Source: CAVQGZ01 sp942491665
GTDB lineage: Bacteria; Actinomycetota; Actinomycetes; Jiangellales; Jiangellaceae
Assembly (NCBI GenBank): GCA_942491665.1
Contig: CALOBR010000001.1
Span: forward strand, 1 to 64,000
DNA length: 64,000 nt
Reading direction: 5' to 3'
This document shows positions 41,668 through 50,808 of this stretch, piece after piece; position 1 is the first letter of the stretch; every line of letters begins with the position of its first letter. The notes beneath the pieces were generated by a model. It had not been told where the DNA came from, made no database searches, and saw nothing but the letters and a program-made list of their open reading frames with translations. Made by a program: the position numbers and the translations under genes.

Positions 41668-42285
41668 ATGGCCAGACACCCACTGCCACCGCCGGGCCTC
41701 TACCAGCTCGGCACGTCGGTTCTGCACCGGGTGCCGGCCGGGTTCAAGCTGCTGGCGCTGGCCGTTCTGCTCAGCGCACTCGTCATCGCGTCGAGCCCAC
41801 GCGCCGTCGGCATCGGGCTGGCACTGACGGCAGCCGGCTATGCCCTCGCCGGTGTCGGGTGGCGTGTCGCGCTCGCCCAGGTGTGGCCGTTGCGGTGGTT
41901 CGCCGTCGTCCTGCTGGCCCTGCAGTGGTGGCTCAGCGGAGCCGAGCGAGCGCTGGTGACGGTGGGCGGGTTGGTCGTCGCGGTTGCGCTGGCGGGGTTG
42001 GTCACGGTCACGACCCGGGTGACGGACATGACCGCTGCGTTCGCGACAGCGATGCGCCCCCTGCGCGTCGTCGGCGTCGACCCCGACCGGGTGGCGCTGC
42101 TCATGGCCCTCGGTATTCGTGCGGTACCGGTCGTCGCGGCACTCGCCGCCGAGGTGCGCGAGGCACACCGTGCGCGCGGCCTGCGCCTGGACCCCCGCAC
42201 CTACGGCGTCCCCCTGGTGGTGCGAACCCTGCGCCACGCCGACACCATGGGCGAGGCCCTGGCCGCCCGTGGCCTGGACGACTGA
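41668..42285 (+). CDS. bioN: ECF transporter T-component BioN
   Basis: The 205-residue membrane protein has about five hydrophobic segments and a C-terminal EcfT signature: AAEVREAHRARGLRL and AEALAARGLDD-like (LADTMGEALAARGLDD in outline) with the Ala-Arg-Gly coupling motifs that dock on the ATPase. It links BioM to BioY in the membrane. Together the three genes encode a full biotin importer. Confidence 0.92.
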   Translation: MARHPLPPPGLYQLGTSVLHRVPAGFKLLALAVLLSALVIASSPRAVGIGLALTAAGYALAGVGWRVALAQVWPLRWFAVVLLALQWWLSGAERALVTVGGLVVAVALAGLVTVTTRVTDMTAAFATAMRPLRVVGVDPDRVALLMALGIRAVPVVAALAAEVREAHRARGLRLDPRTYGVPLVVRTLRHADTMGEALAARGLDD

Positions 42286-42297
42286 CGAAGGTGGTTG

Positions 42298-42624
42298 TCA
42301 GACGTTGAAGCCCAGGGCTCGCAGCTGCTCGCGGCCGTCCTCGGTGATCTTGTCCGGGCCCCACGGCGGCATCCACACCCAGTTGATGCGAAAGTCGTCC
42401 ACGAGGCCGCTCAGCGCCGATCGGGTCTGGTCTTCGATCACGTCGGTCAGCGGGCAGGCCGCACTGGTCAGCGTCATGTCGATGCTCGCGGTGGTCTCAC
42501 CGGCGTCGCCCGAGTCGAGGTGCACCCCGTAGACGAGCCCGAGGTCGACCACGTTGATGCCGAGCTCGGGGTCGACGACGTCGCGCATGGCCTCGGTCAG
42601 GTCGTCGAGGGTGGGGGTGGTCAT
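42298..42624 (-). CDS. sufT: SufT-like MIP18/DUF59 iron-sulfur assembly protein
   Basis: The 108-residue protein (DLTEAMRDVVDPELGINVVDLGLVY) is a DUF59/MIP18 domain with the conserved Cys in LTSAACPLTDVIEDQ. SufT proteins help mature iron-sulfur proteins, in particular lipoate synthase and aconitase in some bacteria. Its start overlaps the sufU stop by 4 bp, completing the SUF operon at its 3' end. Confidence 0.92.
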   Translation of the reverse strand: MTTPTLDDLTEAMRDVVDPELGINVVDLGLVYGVHLDSGDAGETTASIDMTLTSAACPLTDVIEDQTRSALSGLVDDFRINWVWMPPWGPDKITEDGREQLRALGFNV

Positions 42625-43097
42625 GCTGGCTCCTCAGTGTCGTCCCGGACAGGCTGCCCCGCCCGGGTCATGGCATCGGTGAACGCTGCCCACGGCAGCA
42701 GGGCGCACTTGACGCGTGCGGGGAACTTGGCGACTCCGGCGACGGCGATGGCGTCCTCGAGCAGGTCCTCGTCGGGCTCGGCCCCGTCCAGCAGCATGTG
42801 CCGTACGCCCGCCAGGCGCTCGCGCACCTGACCCAGGGGCTGCTCGGCGACGAGGTCGTACAGCATGGACGCCGACGCCTGGCTGATCGAGCACCCGGTC
42901 GCCGCGTACGACACGTCGCGCACCACCGGTTCGTCCCGGGCACCGTCGACGAGCACCCGCAGGGTGATCTCGTCCCCGCACAGCGGGTTGACCTGGTGCG
43001 ACTCCGTGTCGAACGGCTCGCGCAGCCCGGCCCCGTGCGGGGCGCGGTAGTGGTCGAGAATGATCTCGGAGTAGAGGCCCTCCAGCCCGGTCGCCAT
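42621..43097 (-). CDS. sufU: Zinc-dependent sulfurtransferase SufU
   Basis: The 158-residue protein (GLYSEIILDHYRAPHG start) is an IscU-like protein of the SufU type. The three cysteines are in NPLCGDEIT, ATGCSISQAS and RVKCALLPW, with Asp in the first. SufU accepts persulfide sulfur from SufS and passes it to SufBCD. Start ATG 43097 lies one base after the sufS stop, so translation is coupled. Confidence 0.94.
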   Translation of the reverse strand: MATGLEGLYSEIILDHYRAPHGAGLREPFDTESHQVNPLCGDEITLRVLVDGARDEPVVRDVSYAATGCSISQASASMLYDLVAEQPLGQVRERLAGVRHMLLDGAEPDEDLLEDAIAVAGVAKFPARVKCALLPWAAFTDAMTRAGQPVRDDTEEPA

Positions 43098-43098
43098 G

Positions 43099-44385
43099 TC
43101 AGCCCACCCCGAAGAACCGTTGAGCGGCCCGCACCCCGTCGACCAGCGCCGCAACGTCGGAGGTGTCGTTGTAGACGGCGAACGACGCACGTGCGGACGC
43201 CTGCACGCCCAGCACGCGGTGCAGCGGCCAGGCGCAGTGGTGCCCGGCCCGCACGGCGACGCCCTCGGCATCGAGCACCTGCGACAGGTCGTGCGGGTGC
43301 ACACCCTCAACGGCGAAGGCGACCACGGGGCCTCGCTCGCCCGCCGGGCCGAGCACCGACACTCCAGGGACAGCCAGCAGGGAGTCCACGGCCAGGTGGG
43401 TCAGCGCCGACACGTGCTGCTCGACTGCCTGCATGCCCAGGTCGGCCAGGTAGTCGGCGGCGGCAGCAAGGCCGACCGCTTGGGCGATCGGCGGGGTGCC
43501 GGCCTCGAAGCGCAGCGGCGGCGGAGCGTACGTGGAGCGCTCCATGGTGACGGTCTCGATCATCGAGCCGCCGGTGATGAACGGCGGCAGCGCCTCGAGC
43601 AGGTCGCGGCGGCCCCAGAGCGCGCCGATGCCGGTGGGGCCGAGCATCTTGTGACCGCTCAGCGCGACGGCGTCGACGTCCAGCGCGACGACGTCGACCG
43701 GCCGGTGCGGCACCGACTGGCAGGCGTCAAGAAAGACGAGGGCTCCCACCACCCGGGCTCGGTCACGCAGCACCTCGACCGGGTTGACCGTGCCCACCAC
43801 ATTGGACTGGTGGACGAACGACAGCACCTTCGTCCGCTCGCTGACGAGCGTGTCGAGGTCGCTCAGGTCGAGCGTGCCGTCCGGTGCCAGCGGGATCCAT
43901 CGCAGCGTCGCGCCCGTGCGTCGGCACAGCTCTTGCCACGGGACGAGGTTGGCGTGGTGCTCCATCTCGGTGACGCACACCTCGTCGCCGGGGCCCAGGC
44001 GCAGCCGCGGGTCCGCCGTCGGGTCGCTCGAGGCGTTGCCGATCGAGTAGGCGAGCAGGTTGAGCGCCTCGGTGGCGTTGCGGGTGAGCACGAGCTCGCC
44101 GTGCTGCCCCCCGACGAAGCGTGCGATCGTCGCCCGGGCACCCTCGTATGCCGCCGTGGACTCCTCGGCCAGCAGGTGAGCGCCGCGGTGCACGGCGGCG
44201 TTGTGGTGGCGGTAGAAGTCGGCCTCGGCCTCGATCACCGCGTGCGGCTTCTGCGCTGTCGCCGCGGAGTCGAGGTACACCAGCGGGCGACCCGACCGGC
44301 CGGTGCGCTCCAGCACGGGGAAGTCGGCCCGTACCCGGGCGACGTCGAGTGAGGTCGCCTCGGTTGGCGCGTGAAGCGTCGTCAC
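43099..44385 (-). CDS. sufS: Cysteine desulfurase SufS
   Basis: The 428-residue PLP enzyme takes sulfur from cysteine for Fe-S assembly. PLP-binding Lys lies in ALSGHKMLGPTG; the catalytic Cys in VRAGHHCAWPLHR; the His/Asn environment in TEMEHHANLVPWQ. These match group II desulfurases that act with SufU. It follows sufC by 47 bp. Confidence 0.95.
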   Translation of the reverse strand: MTTLHAPTEATSLDVARVRADFPVLERTGRSGRPLVYLDSAATAQKPHAVIEAEADFYRHHNAAVHRGAHLLAEESTAAYEGARATIARFVGGQHGELVLTRNATEALNLLAYSIGNASSDPTADPRLRLGPGDEVCVTEMEHHANLVPWQELCRRTGATLRWIPLAPDGTLDLSDLDTLVSERTKVLSFVHQSNVVGTVNPVEVLRDRARVVGALVFLDACQSVPHRPVDVVALDVDAVALSGHKMLGPTGIGALWGRRDLLEALPPFITGGSMIETVTMERSTYAPPPLRFEAGTPPIAQAVGLAAAADYLADLGMQAVEQHVSALTHLAVDSLLAVPGVSVLGPAGERGPVVAFAVEGVHPHDLSQVLDAEGVAVRAGHHCAWPLHRVLGVQASARASFAVYNDTSDVAALVDGVRAAQRFFGVG

Positions 44386-44432
44386 GACTCGACCTCCCTC
44401 TGTGTCGTCGGCTCCGGTGTTCGCCTGCCGGC

Positions 44433-45191
44433 TCAGACCTTGGCGCCCGTGTACGACACGTACCCCTCGACCTCGAGCTTCTCGGCCAGCTCGGGCCCGC
44501 CCTCCTCGGCGATGCGTCCGTCGACGAACACGTGGACGAAGTCGGGCTCGATGTAGCGAAGGATGCGCGTGTAGTGGGTGATGAGCAAGACCCCCTTGTC
44601 GCCGTCGGCCTTGAACCGGTTGACGCCCTCGCTGACGACGCGCAGGGCGTCGATGTCGAGGCCGGAGTCGGTCTCGTCGAGCACGGCGACCTGCGGGTCA
44701 AGCAGCTCGAGCTGCAAGATCTCGTGGCGCTTCTTCTCCCCGCCGGAGAACCCCGCGTTGACGTCGCGCTCGGCGAAAGCCGGATCGATCGCCAGGTCGC
44801 TCATCGCGCCCTTGACGTCCTTCACCCAGGTGCGCAGCTTCGGGGCCTCACCGTCGACGGCGGTCTTGGCGGTCCGCAAGAAGTTGGACACCGACACCCC
44901 CGGCACCTCCACCGGGTACTGCATGGCGAGGAAGAGACCGGCGCGGGCACGCTCGTCCACCGTCATGGCCAACACGTCCTCGCCGTCGAGGGTGACGGTG
45001 CCGGCGGTGATCGTGTACTTCGGGTGCCCGGCGATCGAGTAGGCCAGGGTCGACTTGCCCGACCCGTTCGGGCCCATGATCGCGTGCGTCTCGCCGGGGC
45101 GGACGGTCAGGTCGACCCCGCGCAGAATCTCCTTGGCGCCGGCTTCGGTGTCGACCGTCACGTGCAGGTCGCGGATGTCGAGGGTTGCCAC
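44433..45191 (-). CDS. sufC: Fe-S cluster assembly ATPase SufC
   Basis: The 252-residue ATPase has Walker A GPNGSGKST, the SufC-type signature FSGGEKKRHEI, and Walker B VAVLDETDSGLDIDAL. In the SufBC2D complex it powers cluster assembly on the SufB-SufD scaffold. The gene lies between the Rieske gene and sufS on the same strand. Confidence 0.96.
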   Translation of the reverse strand: MATLDIRDLHVTVDTEAGAKEILRGVDLTVRPGETHAIMGPNGSGKSTLAYSIAGHPKYTITAGTVTLDGEDVLAMTVDERARAGLFLAMQYPVEVPGVSVSNFLRTAKTAVDGEAPKLRTWVKDVKGAMSDLAIDPAFAERDVNAGFSGGEKKRHEILQLELLDPQVAVLDETDSGLDIDALRVVSEGVNRFKADGDKGVLLITHYTRILRYIEPDFVHVFVDGRIAEEGGPELAEKLEVEGYVSYTGAKV

Positions 45192-45222
45192 GGTTGTCTC
45201 CTTGAGTGTCAGCAGTACGAGG

Positions 45223-45549
45223 TCAGGACTGGTTCGTGGGGGTGGACACGTCGACCATCACGTCGGCGTCGACCACCTGCACCGCGAAGACGGGCACCGC
45301 GCTGGAGGCGGGTGGCCCGGTGGGCTTGCCGGTGCGCAGGTCGAAGCGCGAGCCGTGCAGCCAGCACTCGATCTCGCAGTCGGCCACGTCACCGTCAGAC
45401 AGCGGGACGTCGGCGTGCGAGCAGATGTCGGAGATGGCGAACACCTCGCCCTCGGTACGGACGATGGCCACCGCCTCACCGTCGACCTCGGTGGCCAGCA
45501 CGCCTTCCGCGGGGATGTCGTCGAGTGCGCACGCGCGGTGAAAGCTCAC
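45223..45549 (-). CDS. Rieske 2Fe-2S ferredoxin of the SUF operon
   Basis: The 108-residue protein has the Rieske ligands CSH (residues 43-45) and CWLH (62-65), an aromatic-dioxygenase-ferredoxin type. In actinobacterial SUF operons a Rieske gene regularly lies between sufD and sufC; its electron partner in cluster assembly is not established. It overlaps the sufD stop by 4 bp. Confidence 0.93.
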   Translation of the reverse strand: MSFHRACALDDIPAEGVLATEVDGEAVAIVRTEGEVFAISDICSHADVPLSDGDVADCEIECWLHGSRFDLRTGKPTGPPASSAVPVFAVQVVDADVMVDVSTPTNQS

Positions 45550-46754
45550 GCCTTCGCCCCTTCGAGCTCGGCCTCCACCTCGGTGATGAGCCGCTCGACG
45601 AGCTGCGGGACGCCGATCCGGTTGATGAGCTCGGCGAAGAACCCGCGGACGACCAGGCGTCGCGCCTCGTCCTCCGGGATGCCGCGGGCCTGCAGGTAGA
45701 ACAGCTGCTCGTCGTCGAACCGGCCCGTGGCGCTCGCGTGCCCCGCCCCCTCGATCTCGCCGGTCTCGATCTCGAGGTTCGGCACCGAGTCGGCCCGCGT
45801 CCCGTCGGTGAGCACCAGGTTGCGGTTGAGCTCGTAGGTGTCGATGCCGACGGCGGTGGGCCGGATGAGCACGTCCCCCACCCAGACCGTGTGCGCGCCG
45901 TCACCCTGCAGCGCACCCTTGTAGATCACGTTGCTTCGACAGTGCGGCTGGTCGTGGTCGACGTAGAGCCGGTGCTCGAGATGCTGGCCGGCGTCGGCGA
46001 AGTACAGCCCGAGCATCTCCACGTCTCCGCCGGTCGAGCCGTACGACACCGTGGCGCCCTGGCGCACGACGTCGCCGCCGAACGAGATGGATATGTGCCG
46101 GGCACTCGAGTCGCGACCGACCCGGACGTGATGGTGCGACAGGTGGACGGCGTCGTCGGCCCAGTCCTGCACGCTCACCACGGTCAGCGACGCGCTGTCA
46201 CCGACGTTGACCTCGACGTTGTCGAGGTAGGACGCGGAGCCGTCGTGGTCGAGCACGACCACGGCCTTGCTGAACGGCTTGGCGTCGATGATGACGTGCC
46301 CAGCGCTCGACCCCTCCACGGCGGTGCCGCGCAGCGTCACGAACACCGGCTGCTCGACGTTCGCCTCGGTCGGCACGGTGATCACCGTCAGCTGCTCGGT
46401 GGCCTCCCACGCCAGGGCGCTCGGGCGGTCGACGGGCAGGTAGCCCGACATGCCGCGCCGCATGTCAGAGCGGGCCTGCACACCGGTGAGCGACTCGACA
46501 AGCACCTGCTCGGGCGCGTCCACCTCGACGGTGACGGTGGCGTCTGAGCCGACGGCGTCCAGCAGGCCGCGAAGCCGGCGCAGCGGGGTGAACCGCCAGT
46601 CCTCCTCGCGGCCGGTGGGCACTGGGTGCGACGCCAGGTCGGCCGTCGCCATCCGGTGCAGGCTGCTGCCACCGTGCCCGGCTGCGGGAACCCCGGCAGC
46701 CAGGGGGTTCGGGGCAGCCGTCTTCGCCACCTCGTCCGTTGTTGCGGTCGTCAT
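45546..46754 (-). CDS. sufD: Fe-S cluster assembly scaffold subunit SufD
   Basis: The 402-residue protein has the SufBD beta-helix core (NVEVNVGDSASLTVVSVQDW, HHHVRVGRDSSARHISIS) and the C-terminal RGIPEDEARRLVVRGFFAE stretch. It pairs with SufB on the SufC dimer. ATG 46754 overlaps the sufB stop by 4 bp. Its N-terminus (first 45 residues) is variable in this family. Confidence 0.95.
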   Translation of the reverse strand: MTTATTDEVAKTAAPNPLAAGVPAAGHGGSSLHRMATADLASHPVPTGREEDWRFTPLRRLRGLLDAVGSDATVTVEVDAPEQVLVESLTGVQARSDMRRGMSGYLPVDRPSALAWEATEQLTVITVPTEANVEQPVFVTLRGTAVEGSSAGHVIIDAKPFSKAVVVLDHDGSASYLDNVEVNVGDSASLTVVSVQDWADDAVHLSHHHVRVGRDSSARHISISFGGDVVRQGATVSYGSTGGDVEMLGLYFADAGQHLEHRLYVDHDQPHCRSNVIYKGALQGDGAHTVWVGDVLIRPTAVGIDTYELNRNLVLTDGTRADSVPNLEIETGEIEGAGHASATGRFDDEQLFYLQARGIPEDEARRLVVRGFFAELINRIGVPQLVERLITEVEAELEGAKA

Positions 46755-48163
46755 CCGACTGCGCCCTCCATCTGCAGCTCGATGAGCCGGTTCAGCTCCA
46801 GTGCGTACTCCATGGGCAGCTCCCGCGCGATGGGCTCGACGAACCCACGCACGATCATGGCCATGGCCTCGTCCTCGTTCATGCCGCGGCTCATCAAGTA
46901 GAAGAGCTGGTCTTCGCTCACCTTCGAGACGGTCGCCTCGTGCCCCATGGCCACGTCGTCCTCGCGGACGTCGACGTAGGGGTAGGTGTCGGAGCGGCTG
47001 ATCGTGTCGACCAGCAGCGCGTCGCACTTGACCGTGCTGGCGCTGCGGCTGGCACCTTCGGCGACCTGCACGAGCCCGCGGTACGACGTGCGTCCACCGC
47101 CGCGGGCAACCGACTTGGAGATGATCGTGGACGACGTGTTCGGCGCCTGGTGCACCATCTTCGCGCCGGCGTCCTGGTGCTGGCCCTCACCCGCGAAGGC
47201 GACCGACAGCGTCTCACCCTTGGCGTGCTCGCCGACCATGTAGATGGCCGGGTACTTCATGGTGACCTTGGAGCCGATGTTGCCGTCGATCCACTCCATG
47301 GTGGCCCCCTCGTGGGCCACGGCCCGCTTGGTGACCAGGTTGTAGACGTTGTTCGACCAGTTCTGGATGGTCGTGTACCGGCAGCGGGCACCCTTCTTCA
47401 CGATGATCTCCACGACCGCGGAGTGCAGGCTGTCGCTGGAGTAGATGGGTGCGGTGCAGCCCTCGACGTAGTGGACGTACGCGTCCTCGTCCACGATGAT
47501 CAGCGTCCGCTCGAACTGGCCCATGTTCTCGGTGTTGATGCGGAAGTAGGCCTGCAGCGGGATCTCGACCTGCACACCCTTCGGCACGTAGATGAACGAG
47601 CCACCTGACCACACGGCGGTGTTCAGCGCGGAGAACTTGTTGTCCCCCGGCGGGATGACCGAGCCGAAGTACTCCTTGAACAAGTCCTCGTGCTCCCGCA
47701 GGCCCGTGTCGGTGTCGAGGAAGATGACGCCCTGCTCCTCGAGGTCGTCACGGATCTTGTGGTAGACCACCTCGCTCTCGTACTGCGCGGCGACGCCGGC
47801 CACGAGGCGCTGCTTCTCGGCCTCGGGGATGCCGAGCTTGTCGTAGGTGTTCTTGATGTCGTCGGGCAGGTCGTCCCAGCTGGTCGCCTGCTTCTCCGTC
47901 GAGCGCACGAAGTACTTGATGTTCTCGAAGTCGATCGTCGTGAGGTCAGAACCCCACGTCGGAAGAGGCTTCTTGCCGAAGAGCTTGAGCGACTTCAGGC
48001 GGGTCTGGAGCATCCAGTCCGGCTCGTTCTTCAGCGCCGAGATCTCCCGGACGACCTGCTCGGACAGACCTCGCTTGGCGATCGCGCCGGCGCTGTCTGA
48101 GTCGTGCCATCCGTACTCGTAGGTGCCGATCCCGTCGAGCTCGGGGTGTGCGGTGCTGGTCAT
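46751..48163 (-). CDS. sufB: Fe-S cluster assembly scaffold SufB
   Basis: The 470-residue protein is typical SufB: GTYEYGWHDSDSAGAIAKRG at the start, FRINTENMGQFERTLIIVDE, VHYVEGCTAPIYSSDSLHSA (with the sulfur-accepting Cys), and the conserved SRGMNEDEAMAMIVRGF at the end. It builds the nascent cluster with SufD and SufC. ATG 48163 has GGGAGG upstream and lies 1 bp after the sufR stop. Confidence 0.96.
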   Translation of the reverse strand: MTSTAHPELDGIGTYEYGWHDSDSAGAIAKRGLSEQVVREISALKNEPDWMLQTRLKSLKLFGKKPLPTWGSDLTTIDFENIKYFVRSTEKQATSWDDLPDDIKNTYDKLGIPEAEKQRLVAGVAAQYESEVVYHKIRDDLEEQGVIFLDTDTGLREHEDLFKEYFGSVIPPGDNKFSALNTAVWSGGSFIYVPKGVQVEIPLQAYFRINTENMGQFERTLIIVDEDAYVHYVEGCTAPIYSSDSLHSAVVEIIVKKGARCRYTTIQNWSNNVYNLVTKRAVAHEGATMEWIDGNIGSKVTMKYPAIYMVGEHAKGETLSVAFAGEGQHQDAGAKMVHQAPNTSSTIISKSVARGGGRTSYRGLVQVAEGASRSASTVKCDALLVDTISRSDTYPYVDVREDDVAMGHEATVSKVSEDQLFYLMSRGMNEDEAMAMIVRGFVEPIARELPMEYALELNRLIELQMEGAVG

Positions 48164-48164
48164 G

Positions 48165-48923
48165 TCAACGGCCTCCCGCTGGAGTGGGGGTGATCGGTAC
48201 GGGCATGCCCAGGTCGGCAGACCCGGACGGGGTGGGAATGTGCGTGGTGCAGACACCGTCGCCGTGGGCGATGGTGGCCAGACGTTGGACGTGCGAGCCG
48301 AGGAGTCGACCGATCATCTCGGTCTCAGCCTCGCAGATCTGCGGGAACTCTGCGGCGACATGAGCCACCGGGCAGTGGTGCTGGCAGATCTGCATCCCGC
48401 CCTGGGGCGAGGGCTCGATGGACGCCGCATAGCCCTCCTCGGACAGAAGGTCGGCGAGAGCCTGCGGCGCTTCGTCGGGTCCGACCGCATAGAGGGCGAG
48501 GCGGTAAGCCTCTTCGAGGTGAAGCAGCCGGCGGCGCGCGAACTCGGCTACCGCCTCCGCTCCACCGATCTCGGCGACGTAGGACAGCGCCGAGGCGGCG
48601 AGGTCGTCGTAGGCCTGCTCGAACTCGTCGCGGCCGGCGTCGGTCACCTTGAACACCTTGGCCGGACGGCCACGGCCCCGACGTCCGCGCACGTAGGGCT
48701 CGGCGGCGACAAGAAGGCCTTCGGCGGTGAGTGCGTCGAGGTGGCGGCGGACCGCCGCGGACGTCAGACCCAGCCCCTCAGCGATCGCAGCTGCCGTGGA
48801 TGGGCCGTGCTCCAGGATGTGGCGGGCCACCCGAGTTCGAGTGGCCGCTGCCGCGTCGTCAGGAGTCGCCGCGGTGCGGGAGGCAGTCTCCTCGGCCGGT
48901 GCGATGGCGTCCCCGTTTTTCAC
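48165..48923 (-). CDS. sufR: SUF operon repressor SufR, iron-sulfur HTH
   Basis: The 252-residue regulator has a winged helix (ARHILEHGPSTAAAIAEGLGL, VRRHLDALTAEGLL, GRGRPAKVFKVTDAGRDEF) and three cysteines in MQICQHHC and FPQICEAE that bind a 4Fe-4S cluster, as in SufR. Holo-SufR represses the suf operon when clusters are sufficient. GTG 48923 is preceded by a -10 box 7 nt upstream, so the leader is minimal; the frame is open further up to 49004, which seems too long. The gene heads the operon. Confidence 0.93.
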   Translation of the reverse strand: MKNGDAIAPAEETASRTAATPDDAAAATRTRVARHILEHGPSTAAAIAEGLGLTSAAVRRHLDALTAEGLLVAAEPYVRGRRGRGRPAKVFKVTDAGRDEFEQAYDDLAASALSYVAEIGGAEAVAEFARRRLLHLEEAYRLALYAVGPDEAPQALADLLSEEGYAASIEPSPQGGMQICQHHCPVAHVAAEFPQICEAETEMIGRLLGSHVQRLATIAHGDGVCTTHIPTPSGSADLGMPVPITPTPAGGR

Positions 48924-48960
48924 AACGCCAACGTTACAGAAATGCTGCGGCCAGGCAAGC
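48921..48960 (-). promoter_or_regulatory. Promoter of sufR and the suf operon
   Basis: On the minus strand TTGCCT (48958-48953) is followed after 16 nt by TAACGT (48936-48931) and, 7 nt later, the GTG start (48923). Near-palindromic AACGTTGGCGTT overlaps the -10 and start, a plausible SufR operator. A leaderless mRNA is likely. Confidence 0.45.
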
Positions 48961-49007
48961 GGTGTGGGCAGCGATCCCGGGCACGATCGTGTCTGCTGCA
49001 ACACACC

Positions 49008-49024
49008 TACACTCGCGGCCCGTG
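49008..49024 (+). promoter_or_regulatory. Candidate -10 box TACACT before the ABC ATPase gene
   Basis: TACACT (49008-49013) ends 8 nt before the GTG start at 49022. The region is the shared intergenic gap with sufR, so the two divergent promoters lie close together. Confidence 0.35.
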
Positions 49025-49981
49025 AGCACCGCTGCGCCGCCCGGCCCGCAGGACGCCGCAGTGCATGTGCGGGGGCTGGTCAAGAGGTACGGCCCGGTGA
49101 CAGCGGTGGACGGCCTCGACCTGACCGTGCCGCGAGGGTCTGTCACAGCGGTCCTGGGCCCCAACGGCGCGGGCAAGACCACCACGGTCGAGTGCGCGGA
49201 GGGGTTCCGGCGTCCGGACGCCGGCGCCGTGCGGGTACTCGGGCTCGATCCGCAACGGCGAGGCACCGACCTCAGCGCCCGCATCGGCGTGATGCTCCAG
49301 GAGTCGTCCGGCGGCTATCCCGGGGCGAAGGCCGAGGAGATGCTGCGTCACGTTGCCGGCCTGTACGCGCATCCACTGCCCGTGGCCGACCTGGTCGAAC
49401 GCCTGGGACTGGCCGAGGCCGGTCGCACCACCGTGCGCCGACTGTCCGGTGGGCTGCGCCAGCGCCTCTCGCTGGCGATGGCCGTCGTCGGGCGTCCAGA
49501 GCTCGTGTTTCTCGACGAGCCCACCTCGGGGCTCGACCCGCAGTCGCGAAGAACGACGTGGGAGCTGATCACCGACCTGCACGCCGACGGGGTCACCGTC
49601 GTGCTCACCACCCACCTGCTCGACGAGGCCGAGAGGCTCGCCACCGACGTCGCGATCGTCGCCCGCGGGCGTGTAGTCGCCACGGGTTCCCCGGACGAGC
49701 TGACTGGCGCCGAGCACGAGGTGCGCTTCGCCGGCCGTCCCCGCCTGGCGCTCGACGAGCTGCGCGACGCCCTGCCCCCGTCCACGACAGTCCAGGAGTC
49801 AGGGCCGGGCAGCTACGTGATCAGCGGCGCGGTCGACCCGCAGACGCTCGCCACCGTGACGGCCTGGTGCGCGTCGCACGACGTGATGCCCCAGCACCTG
49901 AGCGTCGGGCGCCGCACGCTCGAGGACGTCTTCTTGAGCCTGACGGGCGAGTCGGCCCCACCCCCGACGGCGGCGTCATGA
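49022..49981 (+). CDS. ABC-2 exporter ATPase (DrrA-like)
   Basis: The 319-residue ATPase has Walker A GPNGAGKTT, signature LSGGLRQRL, Walker B LVFLDEPTSGLD and the switch His LTTHLLDEAE, then a C-terminal extension with a DrrA-type LEDVFLSLTGE end. It pairs with the ABC-2 permease that starts inside its stop codon (ATGA). Such pairs often lie between sufR and ctaA in Actinobacteria; the substrate is unknown. Confidence 0.9.
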   Translation: MSTAAPPGPQDAAVHVRGLVKRYGPVTAVDGLDLTVPRGSVTAVLGPNGAGKTTTVECAEGFRRPDAGAVRVLGLDPQRRGTDLSARIGVMLQESSGGYPGAKAEEMLRHVAGLYAHPLPVADLVERLGLAEAGRTTVRRLSGGLRQRLSLAMAVVGRPELVFLDEPTSGLDPQSRRTTWELITDLHADGVTVVLTTHLLDEAERLATDVAIVARGRVVATGSPDELTGAEHEVRFAGRPRLALDELRDALPPSTTVQESGPGSYVISGAVDPQTLATVTAWCASHDVMPQHLSVGRRTLEDVFLSLTGESAPPPTAAS

Positions 49982-50763
49982 CCGACGCCCCGTACGCCCC
50001 GGCCCCCGGGGCTGCGCCCTACTCGCGCATGGTGATGGCGCAGACCCGGCTGGAGACGTCGCTGATTCTGCGCAACGGCGAGCAGCTTCTGCTCACGCTC
50101 ATCATCCCGCTCGTGCTTCTGGCACTGCTGGCCGGCACAGATCTCGTGGACATCAGCGGCAGCGCCGGCGGGACGGACGCCGACCCCGTCGCCGTCGCCG
50201 TCGCGGGCGTCCTGACGGTGGCGGTCATGTCGACGGCGTTCACCGGACTGGCGATCGCGACCGGGTTCGAGCGCAGGTACGGGGTTCTGCGGCGACTCGC
50301 GGTCACGCCACTCCCGCGCTCTGCGCTGCTGCTGGGCAAGGCATTGGCGGTGCTCGCGGTCGAACTGGTGCAGGTGCTGCTGATCGTGGGTCTGGGCCTG
50401 CTTCTCGGCTGGTCGGGTGAGGCGAGCTGGCCCGGTGTCGTGCTGCTGGTGCTCGTGGGCACGGCTGCGTTCGCCGGGCTGGGCATGCTGATGGCCGGCA
50501 CCCTTCGAGCCGAGGCCACGCTGGCGGCGGCGAACCTCGTCTACATCCTGCTGCTTGTCGCCGGCGCCGCGCTGGTGCCGGTGTCGCGCTACCCGGAGGC
50601 GGTGCAGCCGGTGCTGGCGGCGCTGCCGTCCGGGGCACTCGGGGAAGGCCTGCGAGCAGTGCTCGTGGACGGTGGTGGGTTGCCCTGGGCACAGGTGGGC
50701 ATCTTGGCGGTGTGGGCCGTGCTCGGACTCGGCATGGCGGCCCGCTGGTTCCGCTGGGAGTAG
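49978..50763 (+). CDS. ABC-2 type membrane permease (DrrB-like)
   Basis: The 261-residue protein has six hydrophobic segments, with LLTLIIPLVLLALLAG as the first and FERRYGVLRRLAVTPLPRSALLLGK, the cytoplasmic loop typical of ABC-2 permeases, in the middle. Coupled to the ATPase gene upstream. The substrate is unknown. A strong palindrome follows 46 bp after its stop. Confidence 0.9.
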   Translation: MTDAPYAPAPGAAPYSRMVMAQTRLETSLILRNGEQLLLTLIIPLVLLALLAGTDLVDISGSAGGTDADPVAVAVAGVLTVAVMSTAFTGLAIATGFERRYGVLRRLAVTPLPRSALLLGKALAVLAVELVQVLLIVGLGLLLGWSGEASWPGVVLLVLVGTAAFAGLGMLMAGTLRAEATLAAANLVYILLLVAGAALVPVSRYPEAVQPVLAALPSGALGEGLRAVLVDGGGLPWAQVGILAVWAVLGLGMAARWFRWE

Positions 50764-50808
50764 CCCACCCCCGCCCCACGCCGCGCCCCGCGACCTGACC
50801 CCCAGCCA

